Notes under the pieces: model-generated | What the model was told of the DNA's origin: nothing | Seen by the model: only the letters and a program-made list of their open reading frames with translations | Database searches by the model: none | From: an uncultured Pelagibacteraceae bacterium | GTDB lineage: Bacteria > Pseudomonadota > Alphaproteobacteria > Pelagibacterales > Pelagibacteraceae | NCBI GenBank assembly: GCA_902569615.1 | Contig: CACFUX010000003.1 | Coordinates: 1-59,381 of the forward strand | Direction: 5' to 3' | Length of the DNA stretch: 59,381 nucleotides | Program-made: the position numbers and the translations under genes | In this document: in pieces, positions 39,588 to 49,438 of the stretch | How positions within the stretch are numbered: the first letter of the stretch is position 1 | How the letters are laid out: every line of letters starts with the position of its first letter

Positions 39588-41042
39588 TTATTCTAAAGAT
39601 TTTAATAATGCTTTGGCCTTATTTATAGTTTCTTTATACTCATTCAAGGGTTTACTATCAGCAACAATCCCAGCACCCGCTTGAACATAAAATTTATTAT
39701 TTTTTGATACTGCAGTCCTTAAGGCAATACATGTATCGAAATCACCATTTGCAGAAAAATATCCAATACCACCAGCATAAACTTTTCTTTTTGTACTTTC
39801 TAATTCGTCAATAATTTCCATAGCTCTTATTTTTGGCGCCCCAGATACTGTACCAGCTGGAAAACCTGACAAAAGAGTATCAAATTTTGTAAATTTTTTA
39901 TTAAATTTTCCAACTACATTTGAAACAATATGCATAACATGTGAATATCTTTCTATTACAAATTTTTCAGTAACTTTAACTGTATTAATTTCAGATACCT
40001 TTCCCGTATCGTTTCTCCCTAAATCTAAAAGCATCAAGTGTTCTGAAAGTTCTTTTTTGTCTTTTAATAAATCTTTTTCAAAAAATTTATCTTCTTTTTT
40101 ATTTTTTCCTCTTGGTCTAGTACCTGCAATTGGTCTTATAGTAATTTTATTATCTCTCAATCTAACTAAAATTTCAGGACTTGCTCCTATTATTTGAAAA
40201 TCATCAAAGTTAAAAAAATACATAAATGGAGATGGATTATTAATCCTGAGTTTTTTATAAATTTCTATAGGATTTTTAGTAAGATTTGCTTCAAACCTTT
40301 GACTTAATACAACTTGAAAAATATCGCCAATTTTTATGTAATTTTTAGCTTTTTTTACATTGTTTAAAAAATTTTTTTTAGAAATATTTGATTTTATTTT
40401 AATTTTTTTTTTTGAGATTTTATTAACTGAACCGATGTTATAATTTGACAAAAAAATAAGATTACTTATTTGATTTTCTATAGAGTTATATTTTCTTTCG
40501 TAATCAAGTACTTTTTCATCAAAAAAACAATTTTCAATAAAATAAATTTTTTGTAAATAATTATCATGAATTATTAATGTTTTAGGTCTTAATATTCTAG
40601 CATCAGGTATCTTTAAATCATCAATACAAGAATTAGGAATTTTTTCTATATATCTAATTATATCATACGAAAAATATCCTGATAATAGTGAACTTATAGG
40701 AGGAAGATTTTTTGGTATCTTAAATTTAAATTCTTCAATAATTTTTTCAATAGCCATTTTAGGATTTCCTTTAATTTTTAACTTTTTATTCTTTTTATAT
40801 AGAAAACAATTATTATTATTAAATTCCCAAATTTTATCTGGGTTTCTGCCAAATATTGTATACCTACCTTTAATTATGGCTTTTTCTACTGACTCAAAAA
40901 CAAAGCTATTTTTTTCAATTAGAAAATTATTAATTAGATTAGTTATTTCTTTAGAACCATTCGTTTTATACGAATGATAGAGTACTTGATTAATTTTTTT
41001 TTTATGATTATCTTTAAATTTTTTAAGGTCGACATTTAGCAT
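39588..41042 (-). CDS. trpE: Anthranilate synthase component I
   Basis: TrpE makes anthranilate from chorismate. The chorismate-binding half is complete: FQVVLSQRFEA, GASPEILVRL, IRPIAGTRPRGKN, LLDLGRNDTGKVS, VMHIVSNVVGK, FPAGTVSGAPKIRAMEIID and YAGGIGYFSANGDFDTCIALRT. The N-terminal domain has FVFESVEKA near residue 50, resembling the tryptophan feedback site. The length is 484 residues. It lies 3 bp after the ppiD-like gene, so there is no leader peptide or attenuator directly before it. Confidence 0.95.
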   Translation of the reverse strand: MLNVDLKKFKDNHKKKINQVLYHSYKTNGSKEITNLINNFLIEKNSFVFESVEKAIIKGRYTIFGRNPDKIWEFNNNNCFLYKKNKKLKIKGNPKMAIEKIIEEFKFKIPKNLPPISSLLSGYFSYDIIRYIEKIPNSCIDDLKIPDARILRPKTLIIHDNYLQKIYFIENCFFDEKVLDYERKYNSIENQISNLIFLSNYNIGSVNKISKKKIKIKSNISKKNFLNNVKKAKNYIKIGDIFQVVLSQRFEANLTKNPIEIYKKLRINNPSPFMYFFNFDDFQIIGASPEILVRLRDNKITIRPIAGTRPRGKNKKEDKFFEKDLLKDKKELSEHLMLLDLGRNDTGKVSEINTVKVTEKFVIERYSHVMHIVSNVVGKFNKKFTKFDTLLSGFPAGTVSGAPKIRAMEIIDELESTKRKVYAGGIGYFSANGDFDTCIALRTAVSKNNKFYVQAGAGIVADSKPLNEYKETINKAKALLKSLE

Positions 41043-41045
41043 TAT

Positions 41046-42467
41046 TTATCTAAAATAATTTTTCATTCTATCAAGTGTATTTTCATTTACCTTAATTTTA
41101 TACTTATCATTCAACAAATAATCGTAAGAATTATAAAGATTATTTCTTATTTTTGAATTCACTTGATTTTTAAATTTTAAAACTTCATCACTTTTATCAT
41201 CTAAATTCTTTTGATAAATATTTTTTATTTTTGCTAAGTAAACATTATTTTCATTATCGCTAATTAATGAAAAGCTATTTATTCCTAATGAGTATAGCAA
41301 ATTTATTGAATCTAGTGAGAATTTATTATTGTCTTTTATAGACTTTAGATTTATTTTTTCTATACTTTTTCCTGCTATTTTAAAAAAATCATTATCTGTA
41401 AATTTGTTTTTTTGTATTTTATCAAAAAGATCTTTATGGATTGAGTATTTATTTTTATCAATAAAATCAATTTTTACTATTTCTAAAAAAGTTTTATCAT
41501 CGAATGAAGGTAAAATTCTTTCTAAATTTTTTATTTCATAAAGTAAAAAATAATCATTTTTGTCTTCAATTTCTATTTTATTCATATTTCTTTTTTTATA
41601 AATTTCTTTTAAAGTTTCGTCATTATTATTTCCTGGATGATATCTATTTTTACTAACTATTTTTAGGTTAAATTTTTTTGCAATTTGATTAATATTTGAA
41701 TTATTTAAAATTAAATCCTCTATCTGGTCAACTTTTGAAAAAAAGTTTTCTGAGAATTCGTTTTCACCAACTAGATTTTCTGGTGTTATTTTAATGTACG
41801 ATATATCAGCCTTTTCAATTAAAAAATCTTCTCTATTTTCATCAACATGTTTTTTAAGATCATCCAAAATTATATTTTGTTCATTTATATAAAGTGATTT
41901 CAAATCTGTGTACTCAAGGTCGATATTTTTAAGTTGCTCTTTATATTCTTTGTTTATTAAAAAATAAGGAGTTTTAATTCCACCACTAATATATGTGAAC
42001 AGTTTCTTTCTTAATTCATTTTTTCTTATGCCTTCCTCAAATTGCACTGATGTCATGTTTCGCTCTAATAAGAATTTTTCATATTTTGCTCTTGAAAATA
42101 CATTGTTTTCATTTTTAAAATCTTTTTGTTTTCTTATTTGTGAAGCTAAAATTTCATCAGATATTGATACATTCAATTCTTCTATTTCTATTTCAATAAG
42201 TTTGGCAGATACAAGTTGTGCTAATAATTCCTCCAATACATTGTTTTGAATATTTTGTTTAATAATTTCTGGTTTAATTTTTGAATTATTAATAAATTCA
42301 GCAAAATCTTGAGTTGATACATTATGGTTATTTATTTTTGCAATGCTATTAGTATTACCACCACTAAAAACACTTCCCATTCCCCAGAATACAAAAGGAA
42401 TTATTATTATTCCCACTAGAACTCCAGCTAACTTACCTTTGGAAAAATTTCTTAATTTATTTAACAT
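41046..42467 (-). CDS. ppiD: PpiD/SurA-like membrane-anchored periplasmic chaperone
   Basis: A single N-terminal membrane anchor (about residues 13-33, GKLAGVLVGIIIIPFVFWGMG) precedes a SurA_N-like chaperone segment (about 42-165, with KINNHNVSTQDFAEFI). The long remainder is Lys/Asn rich, and I cannot recognise a well-preserved parvulin domain. PpiD assists newly exported proteins at the Sec translocon. The 473 residues are shorter than E. coli PpiD (about 620). The place upstream of trpE and divergent from tpiA is typical for alphaproteobacteria. Catalytic isomerase activity is doubtful. Confidence 0.8.
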   Translation of the reverse strand: MLNKLRNFSKGKLAGVLVGIIIIPFVFWGMGSVFSGGNTNSIAKINNHNVSTQDFAEFINNSKIKPEIIKQNIQNNVLEELLAQLVSAKLIEIEIEELNVSISDEILASQIRKQKDFKNENNVFSRAKYEKFLLERNMTSVQFEEGIRKNELRKKLFTYISGGIKTPYFLINKEYKEQLKNIDLEYTDLKSLYINEQNIILDDLKKHVDENREDFLIEKADISYIKITPENLVGENEFSENFFSKVDQIEDLILNNSNINQIAKKFNLKIVSKNRYHPGNNNDETLKEIYKKRNMNKIEIEDKNDYFLLYEIKNLERILPSFDDKTFLEIVKIDFIDKNKYSIHKDLFDKIQKNKFTDNDFFKIAGKSIEKINLKSIKDNNKFSLDSINLLYSLGINSFSLISDNENNVYLAKIKNIYQKNLDDKSDEVLKFKNQVNSKIRNNLYNSYDYLLNDKYKIKVNENTLDRMKNYFR

Positions 42468-42482
42468 TTAGTTTTAATTTTA

Positions 42483-42509
42483 TTGATCTATAAAAAACAA
42501 ACCTATAAA
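42483..42509 (+). promoter_or_regulatory. Weak putative promoter for tpiA
   Basis: In the 56-bp divergent gap between the ppiD-like gene and tpiA, TTGATC (42483-42488) and TATAAA (42504-42509) are 15 bp apart, a short but possible sigma-70 spacing. The gap must hold at least one promoter because the two genes diverge, but the AT content makes exact placement uncertain. Confidence 0.3.
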
Positions 42510-42523
42510 TTAAAAATTAGTTA

Positions 42524-43273
42524 ATGACAAATAATATGTTTTTTATTGCAAATTGGAAAATGTTTGGTGATTTAAGGGCAATAAATTCTACTAAAAAAGT
42601 GATCAAATTTTCAAAAAATAAAAAATTTGCAAGAGCCCAAATCGTGTATTGCCCTCCTTATACATTAATTGAACAATTTAATAAAATTACAAAAAATTCT
42701 AAAATTAAAGTTGGTGCTCAAGATTGTCATTTTCTAGAAAGTCATGGTCCATTTACAGGATCTGTAAATGCAAATTTATTAAAAATAATTGGTGCTAAGT
42801 ATGTTATAGTTGGACATTCAGAAAATAGGGCAAGAGGTGATACAAATTATTTAATTAACTTAAAAATTAAATCTGCTCTTAATAAAAATTTAAAAGTTAT
42901 TTTTTGTATAGGTGAAACTCTAAAAGAAAAAAAAAAGAATAAAACAAATTTGATTATCAATACCCAAATATCTCGTGGTTTAAAAAATATTAAAAAAAAT
43001 AAAAATGTAATATTTGCCTACGAACCCGTATGGTCTATTGGAACAGGAATAATTCCTAAAATTTCTGATCTTGAAAAACAAGTTTCATTAATAAAAAAAA
43101 TGATTAATAAAATTTGGAAGTATAAAAATCCTCAAATATTATATGGAGGTTCAGTAAATTCAAAAAATGTAAGACAGCTTAAAAAGATTAGATCAATAAA
43201 TGGTTATTTAATTGGAGGAGCCTCTCAAAATGCTAATAATTTTATTGATATCATAAAAAAAACTATTATTTAG
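42524..43273 (+). CDS. tpiA: Triosephosphate isomerase
   Basis: TpiA interconverts dihydroxyacetone phosphate and glyceraldehyde 3-phosphate. K12 lies in IANWKMFG, H98 in VIVGHSENR, and the catalytic E167 in AYEPVWSIGTG; the phosphate loop ILYGGSVN and IGGAS follow. The 249 residues are normal. The start could also be the ATG four codons on (42536), which gives MFFIANWKM. It begins the plus-strand run to the Coq10-like gene. Confidence 0.96.
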   Translation: MTNNMFFIANWKMFGDLRAINSTKKVIKFSKNKKFARAQIVYCPPYTLIEQFNKITKNSKIKVGAQDCHFLESHGPFTGSVNANLLKIIGAKYVIVGHSENRARGDTNYLINLKIKSALNKNLKVIFCIGETLKEKKKNKTNLIINTQISRGLKNIKKNKNVIFAYEPVWSIGTGIIPKISDLEKQVSLIKKMINKIWKYKNPQILYGGSVNSKNVRQLKKIRSINGYLIGGASQNANNFIDIIKKTII

Positions 43274-43278
43274 ACATC

Positions 43279-43581
43279 ATGGAAAACATATTGTTAGTAA
43301 TAAATATAATACTCGCTCTTTTGCTCGTTGTATTTGTTCTAATTCAAAAATCAGAAGGTGGAGCTCTAGGAATAGGGGTGTCCCAAGATAACTTTATGTT
43401 TTCAAGATCTGCTGGTAATTTTCTTACAAAGGCTACAGCAATTATTGCAACATTATTTATTATATGCAGTCTTGCTTTGACAATAATTTCAAGAGGAGAT
43501 TTGGTGCCAACGTCATCAGTTTTAGATAAAATTGAGGAAAATTCTGAAGAAGCACCAGAAATTCCAGAAAATAACAATTAG
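43279..43581 (+). CDS. secG: Protein translocase subunit SecG
   Basis: SecG is the small accessory subunit of the SecYEG channel. Two hydrophobic helices (about residues 4-22 and 52-73) flank the conserved cytoplasmic loop LIQKSEGGALGIGVSQDNFMFSRSAGNFLTK, cited in parts around residues 22-50. A short acidic C-terminal tail completes 100 residues. It lies between tpiA and pyrG, as is common in alphaproteobacteria. Confidence 0.93.
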   Translation: MENILLVINIILALLLVVFVLIQKSEGGALGIGVSQDNFMFSRSAGNFLTKATAIIATLFIICSLALTIISRGDLVPTSSVLDKIEENSEEAPEIPENNN

Positions 43582-43621
43582 TACTTTCCATTTTAAAATT
43601 TAGACGTTATAAGATAATTCC

Positions 43622-45235
43622 ATGGCGCGATATATATTCGTTACTGGCGGCGTGGTTTCATCACTAGGCAAAGGTTTATCATCTGCATCTTTAGCTTATC
43701 TTTTAAAATCTCAAGGCTATAAAGTAAGAATTAGAAAAATGGATCCATATTTAAATGTTGATCCTGGAACAATGAGTCCATTTCAACATGGTGAAGTCTT
43801 TGTGACCAACGACGGAGCGGAGACAGATTTGGATCTTGGTCATTATGAAAGATTTACAAATATATCTGCTAAAAAGTCTGACAATATTACAACTGGAAAA
43901 ATTTATAGTGATATAATCAAAAAAGAGCGAAAAGGAAATTATTTAGGAAAAACAGTTCAGGTTATTCCACATGTTACTGATAGAATTAGAGAGTTTATTA
44001 AAGGAGATATATCTAACGAGGATTTTGTTATTTGTGAAATAGGAGGCACAGTAGGAGACATAGAAAGCTTACCATTTGTAGAAGCTATTAGACAATTTTC
44101 AAATGAAGTTGGAAGAAGCAAAAGTTTATTCATCCATTTAACGTTTGTTCCATTTTTAAAATCATCTGATGAAATAAAAACTAAACCTACTCAGCACTCT
44201 GTTAAAGAGCTAAGAAGCCTTGGTATTCAACCAGATATTATTATTTGTAGATCCCAAAAATCAATACCACTAGATCAAAGAAAAAAAATATCTCTTTTCT
44301 GTAATGTGTCAATAGAGAATGTAATTGAAACAGTTGATGTAAGAACAATTTATGAAGCGCCCATAAGTTTTTTTAATGAAAAATTAGACAAGCAAGTTTT
44401 AAAACACTTTAAATTAAAACCTAGAAAAAAAGTTAATTTGTTACCATGGAAAAGAATTACAAAAACTGTTCTAAACGCTAAAAAAGTTGTGAATATCGCT
44501 ATTATTGGAAAATATGTGAATTTAAAAGATGCGTATAAATCATTAGATGAAGCATTAATCCATGGTGGAGTAAGCAATAATGTAAAAGTAAATTTAATTA
44601 GAATTGAATCTGATAAATTAAGACCTAAACAGATTAAAAATATTTTAAAAAATGTTTCAGGAATTTTAATACCAGGTGGTTTTGGAAAAAGAGGAACAGA
44701 AGGAAAAATATCAGCTATTAGTTATGCGAGAAAACATAAAATTCCATTTCTAGGAATTTGTTTTGGAATGCAAATGGCAGTTATTGAATTTGCAAGAAAT
44801 ACTTTAAAAATCAAAAACGCCGGATCAAGTGAATTAGATAAAAAATCCTATCCAGTTGTTGGTTTATTAAGTGAATGGAATAAAAATGGAAAAATGATAA
44901 AAGGTACTAACAAAGATTTAGGTGGCACTATGAGACTTGGATTGTATGAAGCTAAATTAAGACATAATTCATTGATACAAAAAATTTATAAATCAAAATC
45001 AATATTTGAAAGACATAGACATAGGTACGAAGTGAATAAGAGCTTAAAAGAAAAATTTGAAAATAAAGGCATGATTTTCTCTGGTATTTCACCTGATGGT
45101 AAATTGCCCGAAATCATTGAACTTAAAAACCATCCATGGTTTATAGGTGTCCAATATCATCCAGAATTTAAATCTAGACCTTTAACTCCACATCCATTAT
45201 TCTCTTCATTTATCAAGGCAGCGAAATTCTATTAA
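43622..45235 (+). CDS. pyrG: CTP synthase
   Basis: PyrG aminates UTP to CTP using ATP and glutamine. The synthetase domain starts YIFVTGGVVSSLGKGLSSAS and has KMDPYLNVDPGTMSPFQHGEVF; the glutaminase domain has the oxyanion loop IPGGFGKRGTEGK and nucleophile C380 in GICFGMQ. A Phe replaces the more usual Leu before GMQ. Its HPEF motif near the C-terminus completes the triad. The 537 residues are normal. A 40-bp gap precedes it. Confidence 0.97.
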   Translation: MARYIFVTGGVVSSLGKGLSSASLAYLLKSQGYKVRIRKMDPYLNVDPGTMSPFQHGEVFVTNDGAETDLDLGHYERFTNISAKKSDNITTGKIYSDIIKKERKGNYLGKTVQVIPHVTDRIREFIKGDISNEDFVICEIGGTVGDIESLPFVEAIRQFSNEVGRSKSLFIHLTFVPFLKSSDEIKTKPTQHSVKELRSLGIQPDIIICRSQKSIPLDQRKKISLFCNVSIENVIETVDVRTIYEAPISFFNEKLDKQVLKHFKLKPRKKVNLLPWKRITKTVLNAKKVVNIAIIGKYVNLKDAYKSLDEALIHGGVSNNVKVNLIRIESDKLRPKQIKNILKNVSGILIPGGFGKRGTEGKISAISYARKHKIPFLGICFGMQMAVIEFARNTLKIKNAGSSELDKKSYPVVGLLSEWNKNGKMIKGTNKDLGGTMRLGLYEAKLRHNSLIQKIYKSKSIFERHRHRYEVNKSLKEKFENKGMIFSGISPDGKLPEIIELKNHPWFIGVQYHPEFKSRPLTPHPLFSSFIKAAKFY

Positions 45236-45237
45236 TT

Positions 45238-46059
45238 ATGAACAAAGAAGTTAATTGCAACGGTATAAAAATATCCAACATTAATAAAATAGTTTTGATA
45301 TCTGGACCATGTCAGCTTGAAACCGAACAACATGCAATGGATATGGCTGGAAAAATTAAAGAAATTGCAACTAAATTTAATATAGGTTTTATCTATAAAA
45401 CTTCTTTTGATAAAGCAAATAGAACTAGCTTAAAAGGTAAAAGAGGTGCTGGTTTAGATAATTCGTTACCTGTTTTTGATAAGATTAGAAAAAATTTAGA
45501 AATTCCTGTATTAACAGATGTTCATAACGCAGAACAATGCTCTATAGTATCTGACCATGTTGATGTATTACAAATTCCAGCATTTCTTTGTCGTCAAACA
45601 GATCTTTTAATTGCTGCAGCAAAAACTAAAAAAATTGTAAATGTAAAAAAAGGTCAATTTCTAGCACCTTGGGACATGGTAAATGTTACTAAAAAAATAT
45701 CTGATTCAGGAAATGAAAATATTTTAGTAACAGAAAGAGGAGCAAGTTTTGGATATAACACTTTAGTATCTGATATGAGGTCAATACCAATAATGTCAAA
45801 AAATGGATACCCTGTAATTTTTGATGGCACACATTCAGTCCAGCAACCTGGTGGATTAGGAGAAAAGAGTGGAGGCCAAAGAGAATTTGTAGAATATTTA
45901 TCAAGAGCAGCAACGGCTGTTGGTATTGCGGGAATTTTTTTAGAAACTCATCAAGATCCTGACAATGCTCCATCTGACGGTCCAAATATGGTTCCTCTAA
46001 ATAAGTTAGAAGGTTTAATTTCTCAAATTGTTGAAATAGATAATTTAGTAAAAAAATAA
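45238..46059 (+). CDS. kdsA: 2-dehydro-3-deoxyphosphooctonate aldolase (KDO-8-P synthase)
   Basis: KdsA condenses PEP with arabinose 5-phosphate to make KDO-8-P for the LPS inner core, complementing the lpx genes in this window. Marks are ISGPCQLE, YKTSFDKANRTS, VLTDVHNAEQ, QIPAFLCRQTDLL, VNVKKGQFLAPWDM, TERGASFGYNTLVSDMRS and FDGTHSVQQPGG. The 273 residues match. It lies 2 bp after pyrG and 3 bp before eno. Confidence 0.97.
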   Translation: MNKEVNCNGIKISNINKIVLISGPCQLETEQHAMDMAGKIKEIATKFNIGFIYKTSFDKANRTSLKGKRGAGLDNSLPVFDKIRKNLEIPVLTDVHNAEQCSIVSDHVDVLQIPAFLCRQTDLLIAAAKTKKIVNVKKGQFLAPWDMVNVTKKISDSGNENILVTERGASFGYNTLVSDMRSIPIMSKNGYPVIFDGTHSVQQPGGLGEKSGGQREFVEYLSRAATAVGIAGIFLETHQDPDNAPSDGPNMVPLNKLEGLISQIVEIDNLVKK

Positions 46060-46062
46060 TTA

Positions 46063-47322
46063 ATGAGCAAAATATTAAAAGTCATAGCTAGACAAGTATA
46101 TGACAGTAGAGGAAACCCGACAGTAGAAGCCGAAGTATTTGCTAATAACATGAGAGCCAGAGCTATTTGTCCATCTGGTGCTTCTACAGGATCATATGAG
46201 GCATATGAGAGAAGAGATACTTCAAATAAAAAATATTTGGGAAAAAGTGTTTTGAATGCTGTAAAGTTAGTAAATACAATAATATCAAAAAAATTAAAAA
46301 ACCAAAATATACATAATCAAGAAAAAATTGACTATATACTTATTAAACTTGATGGAACTAAGCAAAAAAAAAAGTTTGGAGCAAATGCATTATTAGCAGT
46401 TTCAATGGCAGTTAAAAAACTGTCAGCAAGAATTAGAAAAATTCCTCTATATAAAACATTTTTAGTCAAAAAAAATTTTAAATTACCTTATCCATTAATG
46501 AATGTAATTAATGGTGGAGTTCATGCAAATAATGGTCTTAGAATACAAGAATTCATGATTAGACCTGATAAGGCTAAATCATTTGAAGAAGCTATTAGAA
46601 TATGTTTTATAATAATTAATAATCTGAAAACTTTAATTAAACAAAAAGGTGGCTCTACCTCTGTCGGTGATGAAGGTGGATTTGCACCAATGATAAATGA
46701 TAATGAAGAAGCTTTAAAATTAATTATAAAATCAATAAAAAAATCAGGTTATAAAAACGGAAAAGATGTTTCAATATGTCTTGATGTTGCTGCAAATGAA
46801 TTATTTAAAAAGAAAAAATATTCAGTTCATTCAAAAAAATTTATTAATACAGATATGACAATTCAAAAATATCAAAAACTAATTAAAAAATATAAAATTA
46901 AATCTATTGAAGATCCATTTGCAGAGGATGATTGGTCGTCGTGGAACAAGTTTTGTAAAAAAATTGACTCTAAAATCCAAGTTGTTGGTGACGATTTATA
47001 CGTAACAAATCTTGAGCGTCTTAAAATAGGTTATTTAAATAGATCTTCTAATGCTATATTAATAAAACTTAACCAAATTGGCACTGTCACAGAAACCATA
47101 GAAGTAATAAAATTTGCTCAATTAATTGGATTTAATACAATTATATCTCATAGATCTGGTGAAAGTGAAGATACATTTATATCTGATTTAGCTGTTGGTA
47201 CAAACTGTAATCAGATAAAAGCTGGTTCACTAGCAAGATCTGAGAGAGTGGCAAAATATAATCAATTAATTAGGATTGAAGAGAAACTTGGCAAATCTGC
47301 AAAAATGAATAAAATTAACTAA
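46063..47322 (+). CDS. eno: Enolase
   Basis: Enolase interconverts 2-phosphoglycerate and PEP; PEP also feeds KdsA next door. Signature parts are ARQVYDSRGNPTVEAEV, PSGASTGSYEA, SVGDEGGFAP, the metal ligands in CLDVAANE, SIEDPFAEDDW and VVGDDLYVTN, then the base Lys in ILIKLNQIGTVTE and ISHRSGESEDTFISDLAVG. The 419 residues are normal. Its stop shares a base with ftsB. Confidence 0.97.
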   Translation: MSKILKVIARQVYDSRGNPTVEAEVFANNMRARAICPSGASTGSYEAYERRDTSNKKYLGKSVLNAVKLVNTIISKKLKNQNIHNQEKIDYILIKLDGTKQKKKFGANALLAVSMAVKKLSARIRKIPLYKTFLVKKNFKLPYPLMNVINGGVHANNGLRIQEFMIRPDKAKSFEEAIRICFIIINNLKTLIKQKGGSTSVGDEGGFAPMINDNEEALKLIIKSIKKSGYKNGKDVSICLDVAANELFKKKKYSVHSKKFINTDMTIQKYQKLIKKYKIKSIEDPFAEDDWSSWNKFCKKIDSKIQVVGDDLYVTNLERLKIGYLNRSSNAILIKLNQIGTVTETIEVIKFAQLIGFNTIISHRSGESEDTFISDLAVGTNCNQIKAGSLARSERVAKYNQLIRIEEKLGKSAKMNKIN

Positions 47323-47624
47323 TGCTTACAAATTTAAAAAAAAACTATTTTCTTTTAATTTCTACATGTCTTTTTTTATATTTTTTTTTTAATTTAGTTG
47401 ATGGGGAAAGAGGTTTAATTTCATATTTCAAAAAAAAAGCTATTGTAAATGATCTAACCCTTAAAAAAGATAAAATAAAAAAGGATATTAGTACCTTAGA
47501 AAATAAAAATTTATTGTTAACTAGAAACCTAGATTTAGATTTTATTGAAATTTTAATCCGCGAAAAATTTTTATTTGGTAAACAAGATGAAAAAATTTAT
47601 ATAATAAAAAATAATGAAAATTAG
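47322..47624 (+). CDS. ftsB: FtsB/DivIC-like septum formation initiator
   Basis: A small bitopic protein: one membrane helix (about residues 9-26) followed by a coiled-coil stretch (about 45-75) and an ARxxFxxxxxxE-like end ([17 protein letters not shown]). FtsB-type proteins link FtsL and FtsQ in the divisome. The 100 residues and the location directly after eno are typical of alphaproteobacteria. It overlaps lipA by 11 bp; the pdh genes often found here are absent. Confidence 0.85.
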   Translation: MLTNLKKNYFLLISTCLFLYFFFNLVDGERGLISYFKKKAIVNDLTLKKDKIKKDISTLENKNLLLTRNLDLDFIEILIREKFLFGKQDEKIYIIKNNEN

Positions 47625-48552
47625 ACATCCAGAAAAAGTTAATAAACCAATCAATCCAATTAAAAAGAAACCTGAGTGGATTAGATCTAGACTTATAAAC
47701 AGCCAAGAGTTTTTTTTAACTAAAAGTATTGTTAATAAACATCAATTAAAAACAGTATGCCAGGAGGCAAACTGCCCAAATATTACTGAGTGCTGGAGCA
47801 AAAGACATGCAACCTTTCTTATAATGGGAGATACATGTACTAGAGCATGTGCTTTTTGTGATGTAATAACTGGTAAACCTAAATCACTCGATATTCTTGA
47901 ACCATTTAAAATTGCTTCTGCAGTTAAAAAATTAAATTTAAAACACTCAGTTATTACGTCTGTTGATAGAGATGACCTTAATGATGGTGGGGCTAATCAC
48001 TTTTATAAAGTTATTATTGAAATAAGAAAACAAAATCCTAATACAACAATTGAGGTTTTAACTCCTGATTTTCTAAGGAAAGGAGATTCTTATAAAAAAG
48101 TTGTTAAGGCTAAACCTGATGTTTTTAACCATAATATTGAAACTGTACCTGGCCTTTATAGACAAGTTAGACCAGGATCTAGATATTTTGCTTCATTAGA
48201 GCTTTTAAAAAATGTAAAAAAAATAGACAAAAGTATTTTTACTAAATCAGGTTTAATGGTTGGATTAGGAGAGACCAAAGATGAAATAGTTCAAGTTATG
48301 GATGATCTAAGATCTGCAGAAGTAGATTTTTTAACCATTGGGCAATATTTACAACCTTCCACAAAACACCATCCCTTAAATAGATATTATAAGCCTGAGG
48401 AATTTTCTGAATTACAGTCTATTGCAGAGTCAAAAGGTTTTTTATTAGTATCTTCGACACCCTTAACAAGATCTTCTTATCATGCAGATGAAGATTTTGC
48501 CATTCTCCAAAAGAATAGAATAAAACAAACTAATGCCAAAAGCATCAGTTAA
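47614..48552 (+). CDS. lipA: Lipoyl synthase
   Basis: LipA inserts two sulfurs into octanoyl groups on lipoyl-dependent enzymes. It is a radical SAM enzyme with the auxiliary cluster cysteines C49, C54 and C60 and the SAM cluster C75, C79 and C82 (CTRACAFC). The C-terminal RSSYHA motif supplies the serine ligand of the auxiliary cluster. The 312 residues match. It overlaps ftsB by 11 bp and the next gene by 20 bp. Confidence 0.97.
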   Translation: MKIRHPEKVNKPINPIKKKPEWIRSRLINSQEFFLTKSIVNKHQLKTVCQEANCPNITECWSKRHATFLIMGDTCTRACAFCDVITGKPKSLDILEPFKIASAVKKLNLKHSVITSVDRDDLNDGGANHFYKVIIEIRKQNPNTTIEVLTPDFLRKGDSYKKVVKAKPDVFNHNIETVPGLYRQVRPGSRYFASLELLKNVKKIDKSIFTKSGLMVGLGETKDEIVQVMDDLRSAEVDFLTIGQYLQPSTKHHPLNRYYKPEEFSELQSIAESKGFLLVSSTPLTRSSYHADEDFAILQKNRIKQTNAKSIS

Positions 48553-48982
48553 AAAAAAAATTGAATGTAATAAAGAACAGTTAATTGATCTTGTTCTTGA
48601 TATAGAAAAATATCCCCAATTTGTTCCATTTTGTTTAAGCTCCAAAGTTTATGAAAGAAATGAAAAGGGTAACTTGTTGTTAATTGTTGCTGATTTAACT
48701 ATTGGAAAAGGACCTTTTAAAGATACATACAAAAGTGATGTAAAATTTAATAAAAATGAAGACACTATATATGTAACTAATCTTGATGGCCCTCTAAAAC
48801 ATTTAGAAAATAAATGGTATTTTAAAGAAATAAATAATTTTACTGAAGTTTCCTTCGATGTTGATTTTGAATTAAAAAATCATTTTTTGAATATTATCAT
48901 GACTAAGTCATTTCAGTTTGGATTAGATAAAATTGCAGATGCTTTTCAAAAAAGAGCAGAAACTTTATTTAGCAAAACTTAA
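48533..48982 (+). CDS. Coq10/RatA-like START-domain protein
   Basis: A 149-residue polyketide-cyclase/START-type protein (SRPBCC fold). It shows [28 protein letters not shown] near the start and the typical ending [21 protein letters not shown]. Eukaryotic Coq10 and many alphaproteobacterial homologues bind ubiquinone and support respiration; E. coli RatA is annotated as a toxin affecting ribosome association. The position after lipA and the respiratory context favour the ubiquinone role, by inference. It overlaps lipA by 20 bp and the convergent cinA-type gene by 18 bp. Confidence 0.88.
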   Translation: MPKASVKKKIECNKEQLIDLVLDIEKYPQFVPFCLSSKVYERNEKGNLLLIVADLTIGKGPFKDTYKSDVKFNKNEDTIYVTNLDGPLKHLENKWYFKEINNFTEVSFDVDFELKNHFLNIIMTKSFQFGLDKIADAFQKRAETLFSKT

Positions 48983-49438
48983 AATTAAGTTTAGAGCTTT
49001 TTTAACTGTAGCTTTTTGAATTAAATTTCTTTTTTTATTCTTGAAAAGAAATTTTTTAATTAAAGTTTTATTACCTTTTTTTATACCTATAAAAACTAGT
49101 CCTACGGGCTTTTGTTTTGTACCCCCATTAGGACCAGCAACTCCAGTAATAGATACGGAAATATTTGTATTACTAATTTTGTTTAAATTTTTAACCATAG
49201 ATAAGCAGGTCTTGTAACTAACAGCACCATTTTTAACTATAATTTTTTTGGGAACCTTTAGAATATCAATTTTTGCTTGATTTGAATAAGTAATTAATCC
49301 GGTTGTAAAAACTTTAGATGAACCACTGATTGAAGTAACTGCACTTGAAAGCAAACCACCAGTACACGATTCAGCAAAAGATAATGTTAATCTCTTTTTA
49401 CTCAATAGTTTAACTATCTTTTGAGAAAGCCTTTTCAT
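48965..49438 (-). CDS. pncC: Nicotinamide-nucleotide amidase (CinA C-terminal/PncC family)
   Basis: The protein deamidates nicotinamide mononucleotide in the pyridine nucleotide salvage cycle. Family marks are LSFAESCTGGLLSSAVTSISGSS near residue 20, GLITYSNQAK and SVSITGVAGPNGGTKQKPVGLVF. I start it at the ATG at 49438 (MKRLSQ, 157 residues), which overlaps the pgpA stop as ATGA; an upstream in-frame ATG at 49492 only re-reads pgpA. It lacks the N-terminal MoaB-like domain of full CinA. Confidence 0.93.
   Translation of the reverse strand: MKRLSQKIVKLLSKKRLTLSFAESCTGGLLSSAVTSISGSSKVFTTGLITYSNQAKIDILKVPKKIIVKNGAVSYKTCLSMVKNLNKISNTNISVSITGVAGPNGGTKQKPVGLVFIGIKKGNKTLIKKFLFKNKKRNLIQKATVKKALNLILSFAK

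Noticed and set aside
43582..43621. Possible promoter before pyrG (TTATAAG)
   Set aside because: No acceptable -35 box at a proper distance; the genes are co-directional and a 40-bp AT-rich gap gives such hits by chance.
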